Of a stretch of DNA of 49,498 nt, positions 16,975 through 24,843 are shown piece after piece. The translations under genes were made by a program, and so were the position numbers. This DNA comes from Azospirillum tabaci. Its GTDB lineage: Bacteria > Pseudomonadota > Alphaproteobacteria > Azospirillales > Azospirillaceae. The stretch lies in assembly GCF_014596085.1 (NCBI RefSeq), contig NZ_JACCJY010000043.1, forward strand, positions 1-49,498, in the 5' to 3' direction. The notes under the pieces were generated by a model that saw only the letters and a list, made by a program, of their open reading frames with translations, searched no databases and was not told where the DNA came from. Positions within the stretch are counted from its first letter, which is position 1; the number at the start of each line of letters is the position of its first letter.

Positions 16975-17691
16975 TCAAAGGCCGGACTTTTCCACCATCA
17001 CCGCGAGTTGGGTGCGGTTGCGGACGCCCAGTCGTTGCATGATGCTGCGCAGATGCACCTTGATGGTGCCTTCCACAATGCCGAGCGAGCGGGCAATCTC
17101 CTTGTTTGACTGCCCTTGCAGCAGAAGCTGGAGAATCTCGCGCTGGCGGTCGGTCAGATCGTGCACGGAAGGCGCCGGTGCCGGCGAGGGCTCTTGGAAA
17201 AGCGTGTCAGGTTGAGGCGACAGAGCGCTTGGCAAGGGTGCATAGAGCCCTCCACCCATGATGATGGGCAGGGCGTGCTCGAACACCTCGGCGTCGGCGC
17301 CTTTGGGCACGAAACCTCGGGCCCCGGCGCGGATGCAGGAGACGACCAGGTTGTTGTCGAGGGTTCCCGAGACGACCACCAGGGGAACGCGGCCCAACCA
17401 TCGGAGCATTTCCTTCAGACCCGCCAAACCCTCCGCATCGCTCAACTTGAGATCGTACAGGACGGCCGACAGATCACCAGCCGACCGCGCGCATCTCATC
17501 GCCTCGCTCAGGGAGCCGGCCTCGATCACCGTGGCGGTGGGGAACTGCACCTTGAGCGCGAGTTTCAGGCCATGCCGCATCAGAGCGTGGTCATCAACCA
17601 CAAGAAAGCGTGGCGCCGATTCGTCAATATGTTGCGACCCGTCGGCCTTAATGTCCAAGGTCGACGGGACATCAAATTGCCTTTGCTGCAT
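16975..17691 (-). CDS. NarL/FixJ-type response regulator
   Basis: 238 residues from the ATG at 17691, preceded by a weak GCGGGA; an in-frame ATG at 17766 would add 25 residues with no homology and no binding site. N-terminal receiver: FLVVDDHALMRHG, acceptor Asp in VLYDLKLSD, Ser/Thr in VVVSGT, Lys in FVPKGA. C-terminal LuxR-type helix-turn-helix: LTDRQREILQLLLQGQSNKEIA, then VEGTIKVHLRSIMQRLGV. Phosphorylation by a sensor kinase should control DNA binding. It ends facing the hybrid kinase gene (convergent) and starts away from the lone receiver gene at 18259. Confidence 0.93.
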   Translation of the reverse strand: MQQRQFDVPSTLDIKADGSQHIDESAPRFLVVDDHALMRHGLKLALKVQFPTATVIEAGSLSEAMRCARSAGDLSAVLYDLKLSDAEGLAGLKEMLRWLGRVPLVVVSGTLDNNLVVSCIRAGARGFVPKGADAEVFEHALPIIMGGGLYAPLPSALSPQPDTLFQEPSPAPAPSVHDLTDRQREILQLLLQGQSNKEIARSLGIVEGTIKVHLRSIMQRLGVRNRTQLAVMVEKSGL

Positions 17692-18258
17692 CGCTGTCGT
17701 TCCCGCTCTTTGCCTTATGGAATATGGTGACCGGTTGATGTCGCCACGCTCATGGGAGTCGAACATTCATGAAGGCGAATAGGCACCGGGCCAGCGGACG
17801 ATTTTCGTGGTGCTGACAGGCGGTCTACGAAAATGCTGAAAAGCTTGCGGCTACCGCTGATGGTGACTGGCGAGCCGGTTTCGCGATGGGTGTGGTGAGG
17901 GAAGCCGCGCGGCATGTCGGCCGGTGTGCTATGACCCGCTTCGTCGCCGGCTCCCCCTGTCACCTGTTGTCGGGGTCACCTGTTATCAGCGTCACCTGTT
18001 GTCGGCCTTCAACTCGTCAGGGACGCTGAGGAGGCCCGGACCCTTATGCCATCGGTGGCAGTGGCGTTGCGTGAAGCGCATGGAGGCCGGCTCACAATCG
18101 CTCGTTTCAAGCCGCAGACAACAGCTCAGTTCTGCGCCGGCTCTCGGCAGGGTGGCCAAGAGCCGAGCGATCAATGCGGAAACATGGGCCTTTCCCACCT
18201 GTTGGAAGAGGGGCTTGGATTGCGCGGTGTGGTCGGATGTCGATCCGGTGGAGGGACC
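17692..18258. other. Divergent intergenic region between two response-regulator genes
   Basis: About 570 bp without a convincing gene. It must contain the promoters of the leftward NarL-type gene and the rightward receiver gene. The only clear structure is the 3 x 16 bp tandem repeat at 17959-18006, listed separately. Confidence 0.5.
17959..18006 (+). repeat. Three tandem 16 bp repeats (iteron-like)
   Basis: Units GTCACCTGTTGTCGGG (17959-17974), GTCACCTGTTATCAGC (17975-17990) and GTCACCTGTTGTCGGC (17991-18006) are adjacent with no gap; the first ten bases are identical in all three. The arrangement is typical of a cooperative protein-binding array. It lies 253 bp upstream of the lone receiver gene and 268 bp upstream of the NarL-type start. 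Confidence 0.85.
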
Positions 18259-18795
18259 ATGGAACGGCAGGCAAGCAATGCGAAGGCCAGTGCGCTGACG
18301 GGGCTGCGAATCCTGGTGGTGGAGGACCGTGGCCTCATCGCCGGCAAGATCGTGCGTGCGCTGGAGGCGGCCGGCTGCGTGCTCCTCGGTCCCGCCGCCA
18401 CGCTGGAGGCGGGATTTGCTCTGCTGGCCGGCGCCGGCGATCGGCCGGACGCCGCGGTGCTCGACATCGATCTGCGTGGCGAACTCGTCTACCCGCTGGC
18501 CGAAGCGCTCCAGGCTCGCGGTGTGCCGCTGCTGTTCGTCACCGGCTTCGCCGCAAACGCGATCCCCGATCCCTGGAGGGCCGTACACCGCATCGACAAG
18601 CCATTCCGTGACACCGCGCTGCTCACCGGTCTCAGAGCCGCGCTCTCCGGCCGGCCGGTGCGGCCGGAGCCGGGGACCAGCACGCTGCCGTACAACGACA
18701 CCTTCTCACGCGCCGTGGCAACGCTTCTCAAGACGCGCAACCTGATCGAGGAGAACCGCATCCTGCGGGAGCGCAGCGAATCCAAACGCGATTGA
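18259..18795 (+). CDS. Single-domain response regulator with C-terminal tail
   Basis: 178 residues. The ATG at 18259 follows GGTGGAGGG. The receiver domain spans ~16-125: ILVVEDRGLIAGKI, acceptor Asp in AVLDIDLRGE, PLLFVTGFA and the conserved lysine in RIDKPF. No output domain follows; the ~50-residue tail (TFSRAVATLLKTRNLIEENRILRERSESKRD) looks helical. Such stand-alone receivers act as phosphate shuttles or bind partner kinases. It precedes the remains of a histidine kinase on the opposite strand, perhaps its former partner. Confidence 0.88.
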   Translation: MERQASNAKASALTGLRILVVEDRGLIAGKIVRALEAAGCVLLGPAATLEAGFALLAGAGDRPDAAVLDIDLRGELVYPLAEALQARGVPLLFVTGFAANAIPDPWRAVHRIDKPFRDTALLTGLRAALSGRPVRPEPGTSTLPYNDTFSRAVATLLKTRNLIEENRILRERSESKRD

Positions 18796-18844
18796 ACCAT
18801 CCCGGTCCGAGCATCGGTTGGCGGGTGGCAACTCGATGGTGCAG

Positions 18845-19420
18845 CGCACGCCTGCTCGCCCTCGGTGCGCTTGCCCCATGTGATGAACAGGCCCCCACCG
18901 GACGACGCCAAGGCGCCGTGTTTCAACGCGTTGGTCATCAACTCGTGCAGGTTCCGATGGCGTGTCGGATCGCAGCCTGGACGGTGGCCTGGTCGGCGGG
19001 GTGGATGTAGCGCTCCATCCAGTGCCCCGTGGGCTCGGCCGTGTCGGCGAGAAAGCCCCGGCCGTTGAACTGGCGCATCCGTGTCCAGTCCGGGCTCATC
19101 CGATAGACCACCTCCGAACTGGCCGTCATGAAGGCGTGGAACCGCGCCTCGCTGTCCTGCGACGCGGCCCCGGCGTGCACCGGGATGTCGGTTTCAACGG
19201 CGGTGTGGATCACGCCGAGGACCGTTCCACCGGCAGCGCGAACGGGGGTGCCGGTGAGTGTGGAGTGAGCCCGCTCCGGTTCGCCGGATCGGTCGACGAT
19301 CAGCGGGCAGTGGTTGACGCGGGTCGACTGGCCGGCGAAGGCACGCTCCACAATTGGCTTGATTTCGCGCCAGACCTCGCTCCGGATCTCCGCAAACGAA
19401 CGGCCCGTTGCGGCGACGGA
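18845..19420 (-). pseudogene. PAS sensor histidine kinase relic with internal deletion
   Basis: Read leftward, the N-terminal side gives TGRSFAEIRSEVWREIKPIVERAF (first part), then LIVDRSGEPERAHSTLTGTPVR and a second PAS block SEARFHAFMTASSEVVYRMSPDW...RGFLADTAEPTGHWMERYIHPADQATV. At about 18955 the frame shifts into LHELMTNALKHGALASSGGG, the N-box of HWE/HisKA_2-type ATPase domains. The end of the PAS domain, the histidine box and their linker are missing, so a deletion fused PAS to the ATPase domain out of frame. The 5' end is also broken by a stop. Not functional. The rest of 18796-19660 has no other gene. Confidence 0.75.
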
Positions 19421-19660
19421 TCATCAAACCCCCGGCCGAGACGACATGATGTCAACGGATTTCCAGCGGGTTCGGTCGGGCCGACGGATGTCGAAGACCG
19501 GACTGGATCGGCTTGGCGGCCTGGCGCGAACCTGAACCAAGCTGGCTCAGCCGCCAAACTGTCCGGGAAACAAGGGCTGCCTCAGGGACCGCCTCAGCTG
19601 AGGGGATTTGCAATTAACGGTATTTAGATATCTTTCGGCAATGATCTCCCAGGGAAACTC

Positions 19661-20878
19661 ATGCCGATAAGAGGTCCGGGTATGACGAAGCGGCCGAAAT
19701 CCCTTGGCGCCATCCTCCGTTTGGGCATCGTCGGACTGTGCATCGTTCCCAGCGTCGTCGTTGGTCTCTACGCGAGCGGCTCCGTCGGGGAGCGTGTCCG
19801 TACGGAAGCGGGCAAGCATCTGCTGGACGTCAGCACCCGGATCGCTGGCATGCTCGACCTGGGCATGCACGAACGCTGGCGCGACATGACGCTGGTCGCG
19901 TCGATGATCAATGCGCAGGGCTCTCTGGATCAGACGGATGATCTGCGCAACCAGCTCGACACGCTGAAGCGGAACGTGCCCATCTACGCCTGGATCGGCG
20001 CCGCGGAAACCGGTGGTCGGGTGGTGGTGAGCTCGCAACGGCTGCTTGAGGGCGTCGACGTGTCGGCCCGGCCCTGGTTCCGTGCCGGCACGCAGGCGCC
20101 CTTCGCCGGGGATCTGCACGAAGCGCTTCTGCTGGCCCAGAAGCTGCCGCCGGCGCCCAACGGCGAGCCGTTGCGCTTCGTCGACATCGCCATGCCGCTG
20201 ACGCGCAAGGACGGGATGCCGCTCGGCGTCCTGGGCGCGCATCTCAGTTGGGCCTGGGCCAACGAGGTTGCCGAATCCGTTCTGCACCGCGGCAGCGATG
20301 ACAAGCCGGGTATGGACGCCTTCGTGCTGAGCCGCGAGGGCGTCGTTCTGATGGGACCAAAAGACCTGCAAGGCCAGAAGCTCGACCTCGCCAGCGTGCG
20401 CGCCGGCGTGCAGGGGGTCACCAAGACCGTCCAGGAAATCTGGCCGGACGGAAAAAGCTACTTCACCGCCGTGGCTCCGACCCGCGGTGAAGGCGAGTAC
20501 CGCGGCCTGGGCTGGGTGGTTCTGGTCCGCCACGACGCCGATGCCGCTCTCGCCGACGTCTCCGCGCTCCAGCACCGCATCCTGTTCGCGAGCCTCGTCA
20601 TGGCTGTCCTCGCCCTCGTGGCCGGCTGGGTGTGGGCCGGGCGCCTGTCACGTCCGCTGCGGGTGCTGGCGGAAGCCGCCCAGCGCCTCAGCCAAGGTGA
20701 CCTCGCGACGCCGGTCCCACCCACGCGGGCCTTCGCGGAGGCGACGAGCCTGTCGACCAGCCTCGTCCAGCTCTCCATGGCGCTCGATTTGACGCTCGCC
20801 GCCCGGCGGCCGGACGCGCCGGCCGCCCCCGCAAGTGCGGAACCGGTCAGCGCGTCGCGCGAGCCCGCAGCCCCGTGA
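19661..20878 (+). CDS. Cache-HAMP membrane sensor without output domain
   Basis: 405 residues. Membrane helix 1 at ~17-40 (AILRLGIVGLCIVPSVVVGLYAS), a periplasmic double-Cache-like domain ~45-300 (GRVVVSSQRLLEGVDVSARPWFRAG, PLGVLGAHLSW, GLGWVVLVRHD), helix 2 at ~310-330 (LFASLVMAVLALVAGWVWAG), then HAMP ~330-385 (LSRPLRVLAEAAQRLSQGDLATPVP) and a proline/alanine tail. The protein stops there: no GGDEF, EAL, kinase or MCP domain. ATG 19661 has AGGGAAAC upstream; ATG 19682 is an alternative. The last 32 bp overlap the end of the convergent glycosyltransferase gene. A link to polysaccharide control is suggested by position only. Confidence 0.85.
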   Translation: MPIRGPGMTKRPKSLGAILRLGIVGLCIVPSVVVGLYASGSVGERVRTEAGKHLLDVSTRIAGMLDLGMHERWRDMTLVASMINAQGSLDQTDDLRNQLDTLKRNVPIYAWIGAAETGGRVVVSSQRLLEGVDVSARPWFRAGTQAPFAGDLHEALLLAQKLPPAPNGEPLRFVDIAMPLTRKDGMPLGVLGAHLSWAWANEVAESVLHRGSDDKPGMDAFVLSREGVVLMGPKDLQGQKLDLASVRAGVQGVTKTVQEIWPDGKSYFTAVAPTRGEGEYRGLGWVVLVRHDADAALADVSALQHRILFASLVMAVLALVAGWVWAGRLSRPLRVLAEAAQRLSQGDLATPVPPTRAFAEATSLSTSLVQLSMALDLTLAARRPDAPAAPASAEPVSASREPAAP

Positions 20879-22826
20879 GGATTTTTTCCAGGCTGATCGA
20901 CCGGGCGCCGCCGCTGTAGCGTCCGGAATAGAGCTTGCGGACCAGGCGGTCGCGGACTTGTGCATCCTCGATGAAGCGCAGGGTGAAAGCGCCGTCCGCC
21001 TGTCCCACCAGCACGGCCTGCACCGGCCCAACCCCTTCGATGTGGACAAGGACCGGAGCCCCCGGCACCGCATCGATCACCCCCCACATCCGCAACCCGC
21101 CAAGCGAAATGTCCAGAACCCGCATACGGCGCGTCCGGCCGGGGGTCTCCTGGCCGACCAGTTCGATGTCGGCCTGCTCGTCGGTCCAGAACCGTTCGTC
21201 CTGCCGGTAGCGGGGCAACTCGATGCAGACGGCCATCGCCAGGGCCAGGGCCGCCAGATTGTAGAAGCTCCAGAACAGGACGATGACCTTGCCGTCGCCG
21301 GCACCGCCCTGGGGGGCGTAGTCGGCCAGACCGGCGTAGATCATGCCCCCCGCGGTCGCCGCGGCCAGAAGCCCGAACCGGCGCATCATGCCCCATTGGA
21401 CGGTCACCCGGTCGCGCTGCCCACCCTTGGCCGTGACCTTGAACTTGTGCCCCTTCGGCTTGACGAGACCCACCGCCACCGCCTGGATGATCTCGAACAT
21501 CGTCAGCATCTGGCTGACGTCATGCAGCAGCGGGATGATCTGGCCGCGGGTGGTCCAGTTCAGGGCGATCATCGCGGCCAGGAAGTACGGCACGAAATAG
21601 GTGATGACGTCCGGTGCGGTGGCGTTCACGATGCTGATCCCGAACCACCAGTACAGGATCGGCGCGAACAGGCAGGCAAAGCGGAACGGGAAGGTGATTC
21701 CCCAATAGAGGAAGGAGTCGATCAGTCCCACCCGGTCCATCAGACTGAGGGGATTCTTCGAGAAAGGGCCGGATGGGCCTCGGAAGATCTGGATCATGCC
21801 CAGGCACCAGCGGCCGCGCTGGGTGACGTACTCCTTCAGCCCTTCCGGCGCCAGCCCGTCGCTCAACCGTTCGTTGAGGTACACGGTGCGCCAGCCGCGT
21901 TCCTTCAAGCGGATGGTGACGAGGAAATCTTCTGTCACGCTGTCGGTCGGAAAGCCGCCGATGGCCTGCAGCCCTTCCCAGCGCATCATGGACGAGGTGC
22001 CGCAGCAGAAGGGGATGCCCCAGGCGTCGCGGGACGCCAGCAGATGGTCGAAGAAAAAGCGCTGCTCGTCCGGGTAGGCGCGTCCGATCCGCAGGTTCGA
22101 CTGGATCGGATCGGGGTTGAAGAAATGCTGTGGCGTCTGCACCAGACCGACCGATGGGTCATGGAACAGCGCCAGGGCGCGGGTGACGAAGTTGGAGTGC
22201 GGCACGAAGTCGGCGTCGAGAACGACGATGAAGTCCGGCTGCCGGGGGAGCGTCGCCAGATGCTTCAGCGCGTGGTTGATGTTGCCGGCCTTGGCGTGGC
22301 TGTTGTCCGGCCGTTGCAGGTAATGGCAGCCCTTGCGCGCGCAGAGATCGCGCAGCCAGTCCCGCTTGCCGTCGTCCAGCACCCACACCCGCAGGCTCGG
22401 ATGCTCGATGCCCAGAGCACCGCCGATGGTGCGGGCCAGGATCGCCTCTTCCTCGTTGTAGGTGGTGATCAGCACGTCCACCTGAGGCGGGTCATTCGGC
22501 CGCCACCAGCCGGCGTGCCGGTCGGCCTCGCCGCTGCGGTTCTTGACCCGGGACATCAGCGCGAAGGCCAAGGTCGAGCTGACCGTGGTCGCCGCCTCCA
22601 GCAGGGCGAAGGACCAGGCGCCGATCGCCTCGGCAGTGAACGCCAGGGGCGGAATCGATTCGGCGAAGCGCCAGGCGATGTAGCGCCACCCCAGCACGAT
22701 GCAGAGGGTGAACAGCACGACCCTCACCCGGCTGTCGTCCGGCCGGCAGAAGGGCAGGATCGCAAGCGCCGCGCCGCAGACCAGAAGGGCCGGCGCGAAG
22801 CTCGCCTCGAAGGGCGAGAGCACCAT
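20847..22826 (-). CDS. Cellulose synthase-like glycosyltransferase with PilZ-like C-terminus (BgsA-like)
   Basis: 659 residues, inner-membrane family 2 processive glucosyltransferase. N-terminal helices in 1-90; cytoplasmic GT domain with D151-D152 (VLDDGKRD), DAD 204-206, TED 298-300 and QRGRW 336-340; then four to five more helices (~365-545). The C-terminus (~560-640) contains RTRRMRVLDISLGG, close to the PilZ signature RxxxR ... D/NxSxxG, so it probably binds c-di-GMP. No BcsB, BcsC or BcsZ lies nearby; instead an HlyD-type adaptor precedes it with a one-base overlap. This two-gene layout matches the Sinorhizobium mixed-linkage beta-glucan pair bgsBA better than cellulose operons. Product identity is inference. 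Confidence 0.88.
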   Translation of the reverse strand: MVLSPFEASFAPALLVCGAALAILPFCRPDDSRVRVVLFTLCIVLGWRYIAWRFAESIPPLAFTAEAIGAWSFALLEAATTVSSTLAFALMSRVKNRSGEADRHAGWWRPNDPPQVDVLITTYNEEEAILARTIGGALGIEHPSLRVWVLDDGKRDWLRDLCARKGCHYLQRPDNSHAKAGNINHALKHLATLPRQPDFIVVLDADFVPHSNFVTRALALFHDPSVGLVQTPQHFFNPDPIQSNLRIGRAYPDEQRFFFDHLLASRDAWGIPFCCGTSSMMRWEGLQAIGGFPTDSVTEDFLVTIRLKERGWRTVYLNERLSDGLAPEGLKEYVTQRGRWCLGMIQIFRGPSGPFSKNPLSLMDRVGLIDSFLYWGITFPFRFACLFAPILYWWFGISIVNATAPDVITYFVPYFLAAMIALNWTTRGQIIPLLHDVSQMLTMFEIIQAVAVGLVKPKGHKFKVTAKGGQRDRVTVQWGMMRRFGLLAAATAGGMIYAGLADYAPQGGAGDGKVIVLFWSFYNLAALALAMAVCIELPRYRQDERFWTDEQADIELVGQETPGRTRRMRVLDISLGGLRMWGVIDAVPGAPVLVHIEGVGPVQAVLVGQADGAFTLRFIEDAQVRDRLVRKLYSGRYSGGARSISLEKILTGLRARATR

Positions 22827-24037
22827 CAGGCGAGTCCCAGCCAGGAACCGACGGTGCGCAGGAGATCGCGCGGCGTGCCGGAGAAGACGACCTTGCCCGT
22901 CCGGCCGACGGCGCAGCCGGCCTCCGCGTCCTTCAGCAGGTCCGGGATCGCCAGCGCCACGTCGAAGCGCTTCAGATGGTCCGCGCCCGGCGCGATGGCG
23001 AGGTTGTTGTAGACCGTCGCGGCGCCCGAGCCGGCCAGACGCAGCACCTGTCCGCTGAAGACCCGGTTGGTGCCGGACAACCGGAACTGCGCCGGATCGC
23101 CGACCTTCAGACGGTTGTAGTCGCTCTCCGCGACGCTGGCGGTGACGATGACCGTGGAGCAGTCGAGCAGACGCAGCAGGTCCTGCCCCTTGCGCGCGTG
23201 CTCGTCGTTGCCCAGGGGGGCTTCCCACACCAGCCCGTCCACCGGAGAGGTCAGGAAGGCGTCGCGGAGCTTCGCCACCCGCTGGCGCTCGAGCGCGATC
23301 AGCTCCCGTATCTTCGTCAGGCGCTGGGTGCGTTCCTGAAGCTCGGCGGACAATTCGCCGAGACGCAGATCCAGTTCCTGGGACCGTTGGCTGGAGTAGG
23401 GGGTGTCGTTGTAGGAGTCGCCGAGGAACGTGCCGTTGGAAGCCGCCTCCAACTCGGTGCGCAGAACATCCAGGCGGGCCGTCGCCGCGCGGATGTTCAA
23501 GCTGTTCACCTCATGCGCGGCCTGGGCCTTGTCCAGCATCGCCACCGACTGAACCCCGTTGACCCTCAACTCCTCCGCGCGCTTCAGGGCGGCGGTGGAT
23601 TCGGTCGACTGCGCCTTGGCGCTGGACAGCAGGGCCTGCTGTTCGTCGATCCGGGCCTTCAGCTGACGGATGCGCCCGTCGCGATACGCTTCGGTGCGCT
23701 CGCGCAGCGTGGCCGCGCTCGTCGTCATGCTGGCAATCTGTGCCTGGATGCGCCCGATGTCGGTATCGAGCGCGCCGGCCACACGTTCCAGATCGAACAG
23801 GCGGGCGTCGTCGGCGCGGATGTCCGTCAGGTTGCCGAGAGTCTGTCCGCGCTGGACCCGTTCGCCGATGGCGCGCGGTTGCAGAGAAAGCTGGCCATCG
23901 ATGGGCGCGCGCACTACGGCGACCCGTGCGTTGACGACCGCATCGGCACTGACGACCGCAACGCCTTCCGCAAGGACGATATAGCCGGCCACCCCGGTGA
24001 CCACGAGGCCGGCGGCGAGCTTGAAGAGTTTGCGCAT
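22826..24037 (-). CDS. HlyD-type membrane fusion protein (BgsB-like)
   Basis: 403 residues. A single N-terminal helix (FKLAAGLVVTGVAGYIVLAEGVAVVSA) anchors it; the lipoyl-like hairpin begins AVVRAPIDGQLSLQPRAIGERVQRGQ; a long coiled coil spans ~90-265; and the second lipoyl half is FLTSPVDGLVWEAPLGNDEHARKGQDLL, followed by a beta-barrel domain. ATG 24037 was chosen over 24070 because the helix starts directly after it. The stop shares a base with the glycosyltransferase start. By analogy with Sinorhizobium BgsB it should help move the nascent polysaccharide through the periplasm. The 268 bp leader contains twin GGGA-loop hairpins. Confidence 0.85.
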   Translation of the reverse strand: MRKLFKLAAGLVVTGVAGYIVLAEGVAVVSADAVVNARVAVVRAPIDGQLSLQPRAIGERVQRGQTLGNLTDIRADDARLFDLERVAGALDTDIGRIQAQIASMTTSAATLRERTEAYRDGRIRQLKARIDEQQALLSSAKAQSTESTAALKRAEELRVNGVQSVAMLDKAQAAHEVNSLNIRAATARLDVLRTELEAASNGTFLGDSYNDTPYSSQRSQELDLRLGELSAELQERTQRLTKIRELIALERQRVAKLRDAFLTSPVDGLVWEAPLGNDEHARKGQDLLRLLDCSTVIVTASVAESDYNRLKVGDPAQFRLSGTNRVFSGQVLRLAGSGAATVYNNLAIAPGADHLKRFDVALAIPDLLKDAEAGCAVGRTGKVVFSGTPRDLLRTVGSWLGLA

Positions 24038-24112
24038 GACGGGAGCTGCCCTTAAGGCAATTAAAAGCACCCGAGACTTGTCGCATGGAAGTTGCTAAAA
24101 TTCTGTTATCGG

Positions 24113-24146
24113 CCAGGATCCCTCCTGGATATTGCATCCCTGCAAT
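24113..24146 (-). promoter_or_regulatory. Twin GGGA-loop hairpins in the bgsB-like leader
   Basis: On the minus strand: ATTGCA-GGGA-TGCAAT (24146-24131), a two-base spacer, then CCAGGA-GGGA-TCCTGG (24128-24113). Both stems are perfect 6 bp and both loops are GGGA. GGA in a hairpin loop is the classic CsrA/RsmA target; GGGA also fits the GNRA tetraloop rule. They lie 76-109 bases upstream of the start at 24037. Confidence 0.6.
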
Positions 24147-24305
24147 GATCCGTTGAGAGTATGTTGTTGTAATCAATAGAGCGTTTTCTGCAGCCAAGCA
24201 GTCGGCGACGTGACGGCCGGTGCTGTGCCATGCGGTTCTGTCGCAGCGTTTGCGGCGCTGCGGACGTCGCGTGGAGCGGTGGCCGGATCTCCACCACCAG
24301 CTCAC

Positions 24306-24713
24306 TCATTGGTTCCGGATACGATTCAGCAGCGCGATGAATTCCTGCCGATCAAGGAGGGCGTCTTGATTGGTGTCGGCCTGCTTGAAGGCCGAATCAA
24401 CGACATCAAGAAACTCAAGAGTGTCTATCTTGCCGTCATTTCCGGCGATGCTCGCGAAGACGTCGGCAGGCAGATGGGTTTCACCGGCTGTCAAGGCGAG
24501 ATCCTTGTTGCGATCCAGAATATAGAACACCAGCATTTGGTTGTTTTTGAATTCCGTCATGGAGACACTGCCGTCCTGACTGTCGTCGAGCAGTTCGAAG
24601 ATCCTGGCGTCGCGTGCATTTTCCGCGGAAGCCGCCGCCGCGGTCGTCACGATGTGCGCGAGCGCCGCCAGAGTCACCATCAACATGAACGCCATTCGCG
24701 CCGTCGCGGCCAT
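24306..24713 (-). CDS. Secreted EF-hand calcium-binding protein
   Basis: 135 residues. Start ATG 24713 has AGGGGAG seven bases upstream and begins a signal peptide (residues 1-~29, MAFMLMVTLAALAHIV). Canonical EF loops: D43-x-S45-x-D47-G48...E54, D67-x-N69-x-D71...E78 and D113-x-N115-x-D117...E124; a further degenerate one lies near residues 91-100 (GNDGKIDTLEF). It probably binds calcium in the periplasm or outside. It lies upstream of the polysaccharide operon on the same strand but is separated by 268 bp, so is likely transcribed on its own. The intergenic element at 24787-24828 precedes it. Confidence 0.88.
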   Translation of the reverse strand: MAATARMAFMLMVTLAALAHIVTTAAAASAENARDARIFELLDDSQDGSVSMTEFKNNQMLVFYILDRNKDLALTAGETHLPADVFASIAGNDGKIDTLEFLDVVDSAFKQADTNQDALLDRQEFIALLNRIRNQ

Positions 24714-24786
24714 GGCCGATCTCCCCTTTCGGATTGGGATGTTCTGCTTCTCCCGGTATCGGGCCGCAAGCCAGCGTCGTTTCAGA

Positions 24787-24828
24787 AGTAGCATGGGGCC
24801 GCTTTCGGGAATGCTACAGTAACGCCCC
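24787..24828. promoter_or_regulatory. GTAGCAT...ATGCTAC element upstream of the EF-hand gene
   Basis: AAGTAGCAT (24787-24795) and ATGCTACAGTAACGCCC (24812-24828) form a 7 bp inverted repeat with a 16-base gap. The same two blocks, in the same order and orientation, occur at 36769-36816 before another leftward secreted-protein gene, with one mismatch in the 17-mer and a 22-base gap. Confidence 0.6.
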
Positions 24829-24843
24829 GTTGCATCACGGCTC

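Noticed and set aside
20847..23228. Longer 793-codon version of the glycosyltransferase starting at 23228
   Set aside because: The extra 134 residues are low-complexity and lie entirely within the adaptor gene; the ATG at 22826 overlaps the adaptor stop and begins with a membrane helix.
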